Shown here: piece after piece, positions 49,138 through 58,539 of the stretch | Layout: every line of letters starts with the position of its first letter | How positions within the stretch are numbered: the first letter of the stretch is position 1 | Source of the DNA: Thermoplasmatota archaeon | Lineage (GTDB): Archaea > Thermoplasmatota > E2 > DHVEG-1 > B18-G2 | Direction of reading: 5' to 3' | Assembly (NCBI GenBank): GCA_029259115.1 | Contig: JAPDJO010000076.1 | Coordinates: 1-64,000, forward strand | Length of the DNA stretch: 64,000 nt | Translations under genes and position numbers: made by a program | The notes under the pieces: generated by a model | The model's database searches: none | Seen by the model: the letters and a program-made list of their open reading frames with translations, nothing else | What the model was told of the DNA's origin: nothing

Positions 49138-49823
49138 GAACCTTTACCCACCTTTTTTATCTGCTCTTGGAACTTATTTGATACTGATTTTTCTAGAGCC
49201 TCTATACCCAATTCTGTTGGGAAATAAACAGGGTATGCAGAATTACTTCTATCTCCCTCGACCATCTCCGCCATGATCATCTTCTTCAAGTGCCATTTTA
49301 CAGTATGGTGATTCAGATTTAGAGCCTTTGCGATTTCAAGAAGATGCTTGCCGGGATTATTTCTCAGGTATTCCATTATTCTCCTAGCATTTTTGTTCCT
49401 CAATATAGATTCCGCTATCGCTCTTTTTCTAGCCTGAATACCTCCTTCCACTAGGTAATACACCTTTTTGCCGCCGATCTTCCTACTTCTTATCAGGTTG
49501 CACTGCTCAAGTTTCCGAAGATGCCACTCAACGTTACTTGGCTTAAGATCCAGATCTCTAGCTATTTCTCTTAGATGTGATCCAGGATATTCATCTATAT
49601 ATGAGTATATCGTTCTTCTTATCTCTTTATCAAGAACGTTTTCTGGTGTTACGTATTTTATTCCTCCCCATAGGGCGAAGAAAGTCACTATTATGGCTGC
49701 TACTACTATTATTGCTGCAATCCCTATTCCGAGACCAAGGCTAGGTGTGAACTCTATGGACATTGCACTTACAGAAGGCAGAAGCATTATAGATATGCCT
49801 AACATTAGTACCAAACTCTTCAT
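49134..49823 (-). CDS. Membrane-anchored regulator with two tandem winged-helix domains
   Basis: Signal/TM segments, then RRTIYSYIDEYPGSHLREIARDLDLKPSNVEWHLRKLEQCNLI and ARRIMEYLRNNPGKHLLEIAKALNLNHHTVKWHLKKMIMAEMV. Confidence 0.8.
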   Translation of the reverse strand: MKSLVLMLGISIMLLPSVSAMSIEFTPSLGLGIGIAAIIVVAAIIVTFFALWGGIKYVTPENVLDKEIRRTIYSYIDEYPGSHLREIARDLDLKPSNVEWHLRKLEQCNLIRSRKIGGKKVYYLVEGGIQARKRAIAESILRNKNARRIMEYLRNNPGKHLLEIAKALNLNHHTVKWHLKKMIMAEMVEGDRSNSAYPVYFPTELGIEALEKSVSNKFQEQIKKVGKGS

Positions 49824-49869
49824 TGCATCCCATCCTCAGGTTATGTAAGTATGAAAAAACTTATATATT

Positions 49870-51579
49870 TTACTTATGTGCAAATATTCCTATGATTTTT
49901 TCTCCTTTTCTTTCTATTCTCACAAAACCAAACCTCTCGAATTGAACAATCTCACCATCTTTAACATTCTCGAGCGCTTTCTCTACAAATCCTTTTACCA
50001 CTTTCAAGCTATCTGGATTATATTTCTCTCCTATAAACAGAGGTCCTGGAATGAATATTGATAGCTCAAAATACTCTTCAGTTACCCACTGAATTTTTTC
50101 CAAATTCTTTATCAGCTTATCACCGGCAAACTCACCTTCAATATTTTCATTTTTCTTTAGGACTTTCACGTTGTATAGATCCTTCAATCTGAAGATATCT
50201 CCCTCCCTCATTCTATCAGCATCTTCTTTTGGTATGTAGAATATGGAACCAGTCTTCACTGTTCTGTAACCCATATCCTCAGTTGGGTGAAATCTTAACT
50301 TTTTCTCAAGATGCGGCGCACCCCTCACTCTTAGCCTTACTGGATCAGGAACGAAGAAGAATCTCCTAGAAAATTTGTCTATAATCTTTCTATTTACTGC
50401 TTCCAACTGATCAAAAGTAACTACAGATTCACTCTTTGATATCCCTTGAGACAAAACGAAAATTCTTATTGCATCAGGAACAATACCTCTCCTCCTCAAA
50501 CCTCTCAGTGTAGGTAATCTAAAATCATCATAACCACTTACCTTTCCTTCATCAATCAGAGGTTTTATTTTCCTCTTAGAAACAGGCATGCCTTCTATGG
50601 ATAATCTCGAAAATTCCATTAAATGAGGTTTCCTGAGACCAAGTTTATCCAGGAGATAGAAATACACCTCATCTCTTAATTCATACTCCTTTGTTCTGAA
50701 AGGATGGGTAACTCCAGATAAAGAGTCTTCAACAGCTCCAGCAAAATCATAAGTTGGCCAAACTCTATATTTGTCTCCTTGGATGGGATGTTCAGCATCT
50801 ACTATTCTAAAAAGCGTTGGATCTCTCATCGCTGTATTCTTACTCTTTAAGTCTCCTTTCAATCTCAAAACAGCCCTACCTTCTTCTATACTTCTATGCA
50901 TTTCTTTCCAGAGAGAAAAATTCTCCTCTTTACTCCTCTCTCTACATTCACATGGTACGCCTTTGAATCTATTTCTTCTTATAGTTTCCTGATCACATTT
51001 GCAGACATATGCGTCTCCTTGGGATATTAACTTCTCTGCAAGTCTATAATGCGTTGGAAGATTTGAGGAAGTGCAGTACTCCTTATCCCATTCTATGCCA
51101 AGCCACTCTAAGTCTTCTTTCTGAGCATCATAAAACTCGATACTCTCATTTTCAGGATTCGTATCGTCAAACCTGAGAATAAAGATACCATCATACATTC
51201 TAGCATATTCGTAATCTATGAATGCTGCCTTTGCATGTCCTATATGCAAATAACCATTCGGTTCCGGAGGAAATCTTGTAACAACTTTTCCAGGTTCTGC
51301 ATATGGCAGGGGAGGAAGCGAAATTTCTTTCTTCCTTTTTTCCTTGATCAAAAGTTTTGGATCTATTTCACTCAAAGCTTTTTTCTGCTCATCAATACTC
51401 AAGTTATTTATTTCCTTGACAACTCTTTCTACAATTTCCATCACAGACTTTATTTTATTCTTCAGATCTTTTCTTTCTGCTAGGATTTTCCCTATAACCG
51501 CTTTACTGTTTGCTTTCCCATCGTGCTGTAAAGCATTTTGTAACGCATACTTTTTTGCCAATCTCTCTATCTCTTCCAT
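49870..51579 (-). CDS. gltX: Glutamate--tRNA ligase (archaeal type)
   Basis: TRFPPEPNGYLHIGHAKAAFIDYEYARMYDGIFILRFDDTNPE, LSIEGMPVSKRKIKPLID. Confidence 0.95.
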   Translation of the reverse strand: MEEIERLAKKYALQNALQHDGKANSKAVIGKILAERKDLKNKIKSVMEIVERVVKEINNLSIDEQKKALSEIDPKLLIKEKRKKEISLPPLPYAEPGKVVTRFPPEPNGYLHIGHAKAAFIDYEYARMYDGIFILRFDDTNPENESIEFYDAQKEDLEWLGIEWDKEYCTSSNLPTHYRLAEKLISQGDAYVCKCDQETIRRNRFKGVPCECRERSKEENFSLWKEMHRSIEEGRAVLRLKGDLKSKNTAMRDPTLFRIVDAEHPIQGDKYRVWPTYDFAGAVEDSLSGVTHPFRTKEYELRDEVYFYLLDKLGLRKPHLMEFSRLSIEGMPVSKRKIKPLIDEGKVSGYDDFRLPTLRGLRRRGIVPDAIRIFVLSQGISKSESVVTFDQLEAVNRKIIDKFSRRFFFVPDPVRLRVRGAPHLEKKLRFHPTEDMGYRTVKTGSIFYIPKEDADRMREGDIFRLKDLYNVKVLKKNENIEGEFAGDKLIKNLEKIQWVTEEYFELSIFIPGPLFIGEKYNPDSLKVVKGFVEKALENVKDGEIVQFERFGFVRIERKGEKIIGIFAHK

Positions 51580-51580
51580 A

Positions 51581-52564
51581 TTACCTTCTTCTACTTATAC
51601 AGTAATCCACGAGTTCTTCCAGGTAATGCTTTGCATCATTATCTGGTAAAATTGAAAGACTTTGCTTGGCTCTCTTTGAAAATTCTATAGCCTTCTTTCT
51701 TGAGTAGTCTAGAGAGCCAATCCTCTCTAATATATCTATAACCTCCTTCACTTCCTCATCACTCGCATCTTTCTTACCCAGTACAGATAAAATCATCTTC
51801 TTCTCATCATCGTTCGCGTTTGACAAAGCGTGTATGATCATGAGAGTTTTCTTCCCTTCTCTTATATCATTCCCTATCTTTTTTCCAAACTCATTTTCTT
51901 CTCCTTTGAGATCAAGATAGTCATCCCATATCTGAAAGGCTAATCCAAAGAATCTTCCATAGGTCGATAAAGATCCTATTTCTTCTCCACTTCCTTTACC
52001 TATTATCGCTCCCCCTTCAGCTGAGCATGAAAAGAGCGCAGCAGTTTTTCTGTTTATCATATCAAAATATTCTTCTTCGCTGACATAATCTCTCTTCTCA
52101 AACTCCATATCTAATTCCTGACCCTCGCATATTTCCTCGATACATTTTGTCAGGAGAAAACACAATCTTCTGAAAGATTCCGAATCAATATCAAGATTGT
52201 GAAGAGATTCGTAAGATTTAGCAAAAAGAACATCTCCAGCTATTATTGCCGTTTCTTCTCCGAACTTTATATGAACAGTTTCTATACCTCTCCTTATAGG
52301 AGATCTATCCATTATATCATCATGAACCAGGGTAAAATTATGCATAAGTTCAAGAGATACAGAGAAGGGTATAGCTTTTCTCCAGTTACCACCAACAACT
52401 TCTGTTGATAGCATGGCTATCAAAGGTCTCAGTCTCTTACCCCCAGCTATAGGAAGATACCTCGCCGCTAAATAGAGATTTTCTGGCTTCTTTATCTCCA
52501 AAATTCCTTCTATTTCTTTATTGACCTCTCTTATTCTGTCACTGAATCTCTCTATTAAATCCAT
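51581..52564 (-). CDS. idsA: Short-chain polyprenyl (geranylgeranyl) diphosphate synthase
   Basis: GGKRLRPLIAMLS, LVHDDIMDRSPIRRG (first DDxxD-type), FQIWDDYLDLKGEENEFGKKIGNDIREGKKT. Confidence 0.92.
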   Translation of the reverse strand: MDLIERFSDRIREVNKEIEGILEIKKPENLYLAARYLPIAGGKRLRPLIAMLSTEVVGGNWRKAIPFSVSLELMHNFTLVHDDIMDRSPIRRGIETVHIKFGEETAIIAGDVLFAKSYESLHNLDIDSESFRRLCFLLTKCIEEICEGQELDMEFEKRDYVSEEEYFDMINRKTAALFSCSAEGGAIIGKGSGEEIGSLSTYGRFFGLAFQIWDDYLDLKGEENEFGKKIGNDIREGKKTLMIIHALSNANDDEKKMILSVLGKKDASDEEVKEVIDILERIGSLDYSRKKAIEFSKRAKQSLSILPDNDAKHYLEELVDYCISRRR

Positions 52565-53595
52565 AGCTCCACCTCCGCGGATTTCAAATCATCAACATCT
52601 TTAGCACCAACGAGAAACATTGCTGATCGCAATTCTTCTATTATGGCGTGCATCTCTCTCATTGCACTATCTAAGCCTCTGACAGCTTGTTTCAATATTA
52701 CATATGCTATACCTGCGCAGTCTGCTCCAAGAGCAATGGCTTTTGCAACATCCAGACCATTCCTTATTCCACCTGTGGCAATTATTTCTACCTTATCCTT
52801 TACAACATCAGCCACCTCAATTAGAGATAATGGAGTTGGTATTCCCCAATCCCAGAATGTCTTACCCAACCTCTCATATAGCCAATCATTCATCTTCTTT
52901 GCCCTGTAATATTCTATGGCAGCAAAGCTAGTTCCACCATATCCTCCAACGTCTATAGCAGAGATGTCTAGTTTTGCTAATCTTCTTGCGACATCTCCTG
53001 ATATTCCTGCTCCTGTCTCCTTTACTATTACAGGGATATCAAACTCCTTTGTTATTATCTCTATAGAGTTCATGCAACCCTTTGCATACGCTTCTCCCTC
53101 GGGCTGTATTATCTCCTGTAAAAAGTTGAGACAAATAGCTAGAGCATCAGCATCTATCATTTTGATAATCTCATCTATGCTTCTTATCAGCTCTTTCTTG
53201 TTCCATCTCACTATCTGAGATGCACCTATATTCGCAATTTTTAGGGGTATGTCAAAATCTTTTATTATTCCATATGTATCTTCCAAACTCTTATTTTCGA
53301 GGGCAGACCTTTGTGAGCCAACACCCATCCCTATTTGGTAATTCTCTGCCACTTTCGCCAAAACCTCATTTATCTTTTTTCCACCTCGGTACCCTCCGGT
53401 CATGCCGGATATTATTATTGGTGCTTTCAGCTTTTTCTCCAGAAATCTTGTTGAGATATCGATATCATCTATATCTATCTCTGGTAGGGCATTGTGTATA
53501 AGCCTGACATCATCCCAAAAGTTGTAGCTGGCTCTAACATCTTCATTGATTGCTATATCAACATGCTCCGCCTTCCTTCTCTCGGTTTGATTCAT
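52555..53595 (-). CDS. fni: Type 2 isopentenyl-diphosphate delta-isomerase
   Basis: ERRKAEHVDIAINEDV, IISGMTGGYRGGKKINEVLAKVAENYQIGMGVGSQRSAL, VIVKETGAGISGDVARRL, IIATGGIRNGLDVAKAIALGAD. Confidence 0.95.
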   Translation of the reverse strand: MNQTERRKAEHVDIAINEDVRASYNFWDDVRLIHNALPEIDIDDIDISTRFLEKKLKAPIIISGMTGGYRGGKKINEVLAKVAENYQIGMGVGSQRSALENKSLEDTYGIIKDFDIPLKIANIGASQIVRWNKKELIRSIDEIIKMIDADALAICLNFLQEIIQPEGEAYAKGCMNSIEIITKEFDIPVIVKETGAGISGDVARRLAKLDISAIDVGGYGGTSFAAIEYYRAKKMNDWLYERLGKTFWDWGIPTPLSLIEVADVVKDKVEIIATGGIRNGLDVAKAIALGADCAGIAYVILKQAVRGLDSAMREMHAIIEELRSAMFLVGAKDVDDLKSAEVELWI

Positions 53596-53597
53596 AT

Positions 53598-54368
53598 TTA
53601 CCCTCCAATTACAAGAGTTCCTTTCACTTTTTTACCAGTCAGAGAACCGAATAATCTATCTCTCTTATTACCATTTACAACCAAAACATCGATATCCTCT
53701 TTTGCTATCTCTCTAATGACCTCTATCTTACCCCCCATACCACCAGTCACATCAGTATATATGCTTTTCTCTGCAACAGGTAAATCATCGTATTTTATCT
53801 CTCTAAGGAGCTTTGCATCTTTGTATTTTTTTGGGTCTTTATCAAATATGCCATCCTCATCTATAACAAAGATAACCTTTTCTGGTTTAAAATATCTGGA
53901 TAAATTTAAGACAAGAATATCTCCAGAACATATAGAAAATCCAAGCTCATCATCAAAAACTATATCGCCGAACGTTACCGGTGTTAAACCTATACTTATT
54001 GATTCTTCGAAGCACTTCAGATCGATGTATTTTAATTTCCCGTTGTTCATTTCTACAAAGGAGAGCGGAGGTAGAGATACAGAAAAAATATCATGGTTGT
54101 ATAGAGAACTCATCACAATTTGATTCAATATCCTAACACTGCTATGAGTGATGTGAAAACCTTTAAGTTGATTCCTGCTTTTGAAACCCCTATCGAGTTT
54201 GTATTCTTTCGCATGAATGTGCCCAAAAGATCCGGCGCCATGCACAAGTATTATCTCTTTTTTTGATTTTTTTATCTCTCGAACCAATCTATCTATAACC
54301 TTTTTCCTAGCTCTATTTTCTCTCTTTTTATCTGTTATTACGCTTCCTCCCAACTTTACGATGATCAT
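53598..54368 (-). CDS. ipk: Isopentenyl phosphate kinase
   Basis: MIIVKLGGSVITDKKREN, ILVHGAGSFGHIHAKEY, TDVTGGMGGKIEVI; next to fni and idsA. Confidence 0.93.
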   Translation of the reverse strand: MIIVKLGGSVITDKKRENRARKKVIDRLVREIKKSKKEIILVHGAGSFGHIHAKEYKLDRGFKSRNQLKGFHITHSSVRILNQIVMSSLYNHDIFSVSLPPLSFVEMNNGKLKYIDLKCFEESISIGLTPVTFGDIVFDDELGFSICSGDILVLNLSRYFKPEKVIFVIDEDGIFDKDPKKYKDAKLLREIKYDDLPVAEKSIYTDVTGGMGGKIEVIREIAKEDIDVLVVNGNKRDRLFGSLTGKKVKGTLVIGG

Positions 54369-54477
54369 CCTCTATGCATAGGTTTTTTTGATAATAGTTT
54401 TTTGTTGAGACCACGTTCTACCAAAGGTTTTTAAAGGTGAACTTGACATATATATTAGGTGGAGGCAAATTAGAGAA

Positions 54478-54864
54478 ATGTTAGAGAATAAAAAGATAGA
54501 TCTGTTAAAAGATATTTTAAGCAAGGGTAGAGAAGAGTTGATGGTATGTCCAGAGTGTGGCGCTCATGTAACTATTGTTCAACTTCCACCTAGATATGGG
54601 CCATATGGCGTAGTCTATGATACCTATCTAGAATGCAGCAAATGCAATTTCAAAATGAAGGTAAATTCCTATACTCTGTATGGTGCTGTTAAAGACTACG
54701 ACGAGAAAACCATTGAAATAAGTAGTTGGTCTGATATGGGCAGTAGAGAGGTTAACAGATTCTATCATGTTCTTGATGAAAACTTACTAAAAAAACTCAA
54801 AGAAAGCGGGGATCTAGTTGAATTCCTTGTAGTTAATGATGTAGTTTTACTCGTTGTGGGCTAG
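54478..54864 (+). CDS. Conserved small protein with N-terminal Cys pairs
   Basis: ELMVCPECGAHVTIVQLPPRYGPYGVVYDTYLECSKCNFKMKV. Confidence 0.6.
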   Translation: MLENKKIDLLKDILSKGREELMVCPECGAHVTIVQLPPRYGPYGVVYDTYLECSKCNFKMKVNSYTLYGAVKDYDEKTIEISSWSDMGSREVNRFYHVLDENLLKKLKESGDLVEFLVVNDVVLLVVG

Positions 54865-54995
54865 AGACCTTCCGTGGACAAAAGAACAGCTAGATTTATC
54901 AGCGTAAGTATACTGAGTATTCCCACAAAGGGGCTTAAGAATAGCAAAGTAATCCATAGAAATAATAGGGTTTTAGCGGTCCTATAACCATGCAT
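54861..54995 (-). CDS. Putative 44-aa small membrane protein
   Basis: Not in ORF track; hand translation MHGYRTAKTLLFLWITLLFLSPFVGILSILTLINLAVLLSTEGL* with upstream GAGGGGCT RBS-like sequence. Confidence 0.5.
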   Translation of the reverse strand: MHGYRTAKTLLFLWITLLFLSPFVGILSILTLINLAVLLSTEGL

Positions 54996-55077
54996 TTTAG
55001 CCCCTCCTCACACTTTAATGATCAACTAAATAATATAGCAATTATTATATTAAAACTTGTGAAAGATAATTATAGAG

Positions 55078-55416
55078 CTAATCTCCATCCAGAAGCCCAA
55101 GAGCTTTTCCACTTAGAACATAGATCTTTGCACCACTCTGCTTGTAACAGCCAAGTATGCATTTGCTGCACTTCTTGTCGCAACTTATCTCTACAAGATA
55201 TCCATCATTGATCAAACTATCTACTATTGCTGAGAACAACTCTTCACTAATGCCTGTATCTTTTATTGATGCAATCTTATCCTTCCTTTCTCTTATACCT
55301 TCGAGAATCTTTCTCACTACAGTTGGTGTATCAACATTAGTCCGAAAGAATAAAAATAATTGCACCCCATTCCCTCCATTGTATACCACCTCAAGCAAAA
55401 GAGGGATGGGGTGCAA
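55078..55416 (-). CDS. FeoC/wHTH-like small Cys-containing protein; N-terminus apparently replaced by IS sequence
   Basis: VVRKILEGIRERKDKIASIKDTGISEELFSAIVDSLINDGYLVEISCDKKCSKCILGCYKQSGAKIYVLSGKALGLL; first ~25 aa lie in the transposase end. Confidence 0.55.
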   Translation of the reverse strand: MHPIPLLLEVVYNGGNGVQLFLFFRTNVDTPTVVRKILEGIRERKDKIASIKDTGISEELFSAIVDSLINDGYLVEISCDKKCSKCILGCYKQSGAKIYVLSGKALGLLDGD

Positions 55417-55418
55417 TT
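55358..55418. repeat. Inverted repeat (hairpin, one bulge) at left end of IS element
   Basis: aattgcaccccattccctc (55358-55376) versus gagggatggggtgcaatt (55401-55418). Confidence 0.8.
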
Positions 55419-56151
55419 ATTAAGAGAATTGTTGAGAGAAAAATCTATCGTTATAAGAGAAAGAACACCTGTAGAGATTATCCTCTACAGCGTGTTTCTT
55501 CATCTCTTTGGTCAGTCTTTCAGGAAGGTATCTTCTACGATAGAACCTTTCATAAAGAGAAGCAGAACATTTGTATGGGAATGGGTGCACAAACTCGGAG
55601 ATATCTTGAGAGACTGTTACTCTGACAGATTACCAGAGGTTGTTGCGATAGATGAAACTTCCCTCGAAGTAGGAGATATACCTCTATGGTTCTGGTTTGT
55701 CATTGATCCTGAGAGTAGGAAACTGGTGTTTTTCATGATAACAAGGAGTAGAACAAATCTAGCATGTAAAAAACTTGTGCGAGGGATACAGAGAATGTAT
55801 GGATGTCTACCATCTGTTGCTATAACAGATGGTGGTTCGTGGTATCTCGTGCTGAGAAGGTATGGTATAGAGCATAAGATTGTATCTGGTGGAGTGAGAA
55901 ATTACATTGAAAGATTAATAGAAATGGTCAAGGACAGGACAAGAGTGTTCGATAATTACTTCCCAAGTGAGAGATGGAAAGTAGGGCGTGTTTACAGATG
56001 GTTGAACCTGTATGCATTTTATTATAACTGGGTCAGAAGTCATCTGACCTTGCATAGACTCTCACCAGTTTTCTATGAGAGAGGAGTAGATGTTAAGAAT
56101 GAATTTGGGAGGTTTACCATAGCATTGCGGGAGGTGCTCCGCAATGCTTAA
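55360..56151 (+). CDS. IS6-like DDE transposase
   Basis: See mobile element; uninterrupted reading frame. Confidence 0.8.
   Translation: MHPIPSIVYHLKQKRDGVQLLRELLREKSIVIRERTPVEIILYSVFLHLFGQSFRKVSSTIEPFIKRSRTFVWEWVHKLGDILRDCYSDRLPEVVAIDETSLEVGDIPLWFWFVIDPESRKLVFFMITRSRTNLACKKLVRGIQRMYGCLPSVAITDGGSWYLVLRRYGIEHKIVSGGVRNYIERLIEMVKDRTRVFDNYFPSERWKVGRVYRWLNLYAFYYNWVRSHLTLHRLSPVFYERGVDVKNEFGRFTIALREVLRNA
56121..56148. repeat. 10-bp perfect hairpin overlapping transposase C-terminus
   Basis: agcattgcgg - gaggtgct - ccgcaatgct. Confidence 0.8.
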
Positions 56152-56188
56152 GTTGACAGCATCTAAAAAGTAGATAAAAATTTAACTA

Positions 56189-56262
56189 CGGGCTCGAGGG
56201 GATTCGAACCCCTGACCAACAGGTTAAGAGCCTGTCGCTCTACCTGGCTGAGCTACGAGCCC
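56189..56262 (-). tRNA. tRNA-Lys (anticodon CTT)
   Basis: Reverse complement GGGCTCGTAGCTCAGCCAGGTAGAGCGACAGGCTCTTAACCTGTTGGTCAGGGGTTCGAATCCCCTCGAGCCCG folds as cloverleaf; loop CTCTTAA; no encoded CCA. Confidence 0.93.
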
Positions 56263-56346
56263 CAAGCGCTATCAGAGAATAACAGAAGTATATATAGATA
56301 TTACGTTAAAAGGAGATTGTTACGAAAATTAACACTAAAATCATTC

Positions 56347-57000
56347 TCATCCGTCAAGTAAAGATATATACTTCTTATCTACAAAATCCGTAACATACAC
56401 ATCCTTCCCAGCTTTATAGATTTTTACACCATCTTCCCTGGCTTTTTTTGCATCTATCTTAAGTATGACAGGTTTATCTGTTCTCACCTTCCCAGCCTCT
56501 ATTGCTTTCTCTATGCTCCCGCTGAGGTGAACCTTCCTTCTATCACTAGGATGCAAGCCACTTTCTAAAATAAATTCTAATTCCTCCTTGGTTACAGGAT
56601 AATATAAAATATCCACATCAGCCTCAGGTAAGTCATCTAGTTTTACTTCTATGGTGTGACCATATGTAGCTCTTATCATTCCACCATATATTTGATATCT
56701 GCCTTTTGGATCAGTTTCAACCAATGCTCTGAGATGTTCCTCTCTTAACCACTGAAAGCCAGATCTGCTTATTTTCAAAGCATCCAGTAGTTCTTTTATA
56801 TCTACCCATCCTCTTCCATCTATCTTCAAGTTTAACTTATCCGGAAAATGCCTCAATAATCCAGCTAACAACCTGCCGAGAATATCTATCTCCTTGTCAC
56901 TCATCAAAAATTTTCCCTTCTTTCCGCACTTGGGGCAGAATTCACCTCTATAGTAACCATGGTCTGGGCATGTTGCAAGCATCCTTTCAGGTAATGACAA
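56347..57000 (-). CDS. kptA: RNA 2'-phosphotransferase (Tpt1/KptA) with N-terminal zinc ribbon
   Basis: LLAGLLRHFPDKLNLKIDGRGWVDIKELL, DPKGRYQIYGGMIRATYGHTIEV, LHPSDRRKVHLSGSIEKAIEAG; N-term CPDHGYYRGEFCPKCGKKG. Confidence 0.93.
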   Translation of the reverse strand: MSLPERMLATCPDHGYYRGEFCPKCGKKGKFLMSDKEIDILGRLLAGLLRHFPDKLNLKIDGRGWVDIKELLDALKISRSGFQWLREEHLRALVETDPKGRYQIYGGMIRATYGHTIEVKLDDLPEADVDILYYPVTKEELEFILESGLHPSDRRKVHLSGSIEKAIEAGKVRTDKPVILKIDAKKAREDGVKIYKAGKDVYVTDFVDKKYISLLDG

Positions 57001-57050
57001 TCTATGGTATAAATTTTTGTACCAAAGTTAGATACCTAATTGGTGTTAAA

Positions 57051-57737
57051 TTGGACAGAGAGGAGATGAAAAGATTAGCTGCTGAGAAAGCTCTAGATTA
57101 CATAGAGGATGGTATGATTATAGGAATAGGAACAGGCTCGACCGTCGAATACTTCATACCAAAGCTTGGAGAGAAGATAAAGAAGGAAAAATTGAGTATC
57201 ATAGGCATACCAACCTCACATAGAACAAAAAATCTTGCCAGAGAGTACGAAATCCCGCTTTCTACTTTGAAGGATCACCCAGAGATAGATGTCACTATCG
57301 ATGGTGCCGATGAAGTAGACCCAGAACTTAATCTGATAAAGGGCGGCGGCGGTGCATTAACCAGAGAAAAGATAGTTGCCTTCTCTTCAAAAAAAGAAAT
57401 CATAATAGTTGATGAATCAAAGCTTGTTCAGAAATTAGGAGTGTCTTTTCCTCTCCCTATTGAGGTTATACCATTTGGATGGTATCCAACCAAGCTAAAG
57501 ATAGAAGAGAGGTTTGATTGTAAAGCTGAGCTGAGAATGAGCAATGAAGGTCCTTTTACATCAGACAACATGAACTATATATTGGACTGTGAATTTTCAT
57601 CCGGGATAGAGGATCCAGAAGACCTCGAAAAAGAGTTAGATCGTATACCAGGTATAGTTGAAACCGGTTTATTCGTCAATCTTGCAGATATCGTTATAGC
57701 TGGAACCAGAGAGGGCATAAAGATATTTGAAAAGTGA
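57051..57737 (+). CDS. rpiA: Ribose-5-phosphate isomerase A
   Basis: AAEKALDYIEDGMIIGIGTGSTVEYFIPKL, DVTIDGADEVDPELNLIKGGGGALTREKIV; start TTG 57051 or ATG 57066. Confidence 0.95.
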   Translation: MDREEMKRLAAEKALDYIEDGMIIGIGTGSTVEYFIPKLGEKIKKEKLSIIGIPTSHRTKNLAREYEIPLSTLKDHPEIDVTIDGADEVDPELNLIKGGGGALTREKIVAFSSKKEIIIVDESKLVQKLGVSFPLPIEVIPFGWYPTKLKIEERFDCKAELRMSNEGPFTSDNMNYILDCEFSSGIEDPEDLEKELDRIPGIVETGLFVNLADIVIAGTREGIKIFEK

Positions 57738-57741
57738 TTAG

Positions 57742-58347
57742 ATGAACAGTTTCGATTACTGGTTTAGAAGATCAGCCCACATATTTGCAACAACATTCAT
57801 ATCTTATTATTTTCTTCCAGATAGCGGTTACATTGGAATCCTAAAGAGGATAATCGTTCTTTCTCTGCTAATCATCTTTATAGTATTTGATATAGCGAGG
57901 CTAAAAAGAAAGAGATACAAATTGACTGGATTAAGGGATTACGAGGAGAATAGAATCGGGAGCTACGTATATTTTGGTATAGGAACATCTATACTACTTT
58001 TGCTTTTTCCACAGCAAATAGCTATCCCATGTATAGTTTCTGCGGCACTCGCGGATCCTGTGGCTGGAGAGCTAAGGAAGATCAATCTAAAACTATCTTA
58101 CTTAATCGTTTTCATGCTCTCTTTTTTCATCTTCTACTCAACTTGGTTAACATCTCCATATGCAATCTTAATATCTGTAATCTCATCTCTTTCACTAACA
58201 CTCAGTGAACTCAAAAAGTTTAGATATCTAGACGATGACCTGCTCATGCAAATAGTTCCTGCACTCACAATATTGATATTCTATTTAGTCCTTGGAAAAG
58301 AGATCATGCCGAGAGAGATTATCTTTCCCCTCTTGGAGGTGAGATGA
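57742..58347 (+). CDS. Dolichol kinase / phosphatidate cytidylyltransferase-like membrane protein
   Basis: Multi-TM; FRRSAHIFATTFISYYF...ALADPVAGELRKINLKLSY. Confidence 0.6.
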   Translation: MNSFDYWFRRSAHIFATTFISYYFLPDSGYIGILKRIIVLSLLIIFIVFDIARLKRKRYKLTGLRDYEENRIGSYVYFGIGTSILLLLFPQQIAIPCIVSAALADPVAGELRKINLKLSYLIVFMLSFFIFYSTWLTSPYAILISVISSLSLTLSELKKFRYLDDDLLMQIVPALTILIFYLVLGKEIMPREIIFPLLEVR

Positions 58348-58539
58348 TTGAATAGATATAGGTTTCTCTCCATAGTCCTTGTAATCTCACCTATACTTCT
58401 CTCTATAGCTTTAGTCAAGGAGTATATAAGGTACGGCTTAATAGAAAATCTCCTTCTTTCTTTACCTATATTATTCCTAACACTCGCATTTTCTGTACCA
58501 TTAATCAAATCCCTTTTAACCTATAGAGAGCAGGCATAA
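58348..58539 (+). CDS. Small two-TM membrane protein
   Basis: TTG start directly after upstream stop; overlaps 3' end of the RND gene on the other strand. Confidence 0.4.
   Translation: MNRYRFLSIVLVISPILLSIALVKEYIRYGLIENLLLSLPILFLTLAFSVPLIKSLLTYREQA

Larger units (their letters stand above)
55358..56151 (+). mobile_element. Insertion sequence with apparently intact IS6-like DDE transposase (approximate bounds)
   Basis: 263-aa ORF from TTG 55360; EVVAIDETSLEVGDIPLWFWFVIDPESRKLVFF, VAITDGGSWYLVLRRYGIEHKI, YIERLIEMVKDRTRVFDNYFPS; terminal inverted repeats at both ends. Confidence 0.75.

Noticed and set aside
53494-54123. 209-aa plus-strand ORF
   Set aside because: Antisense to isopentenyl phosphate kinase
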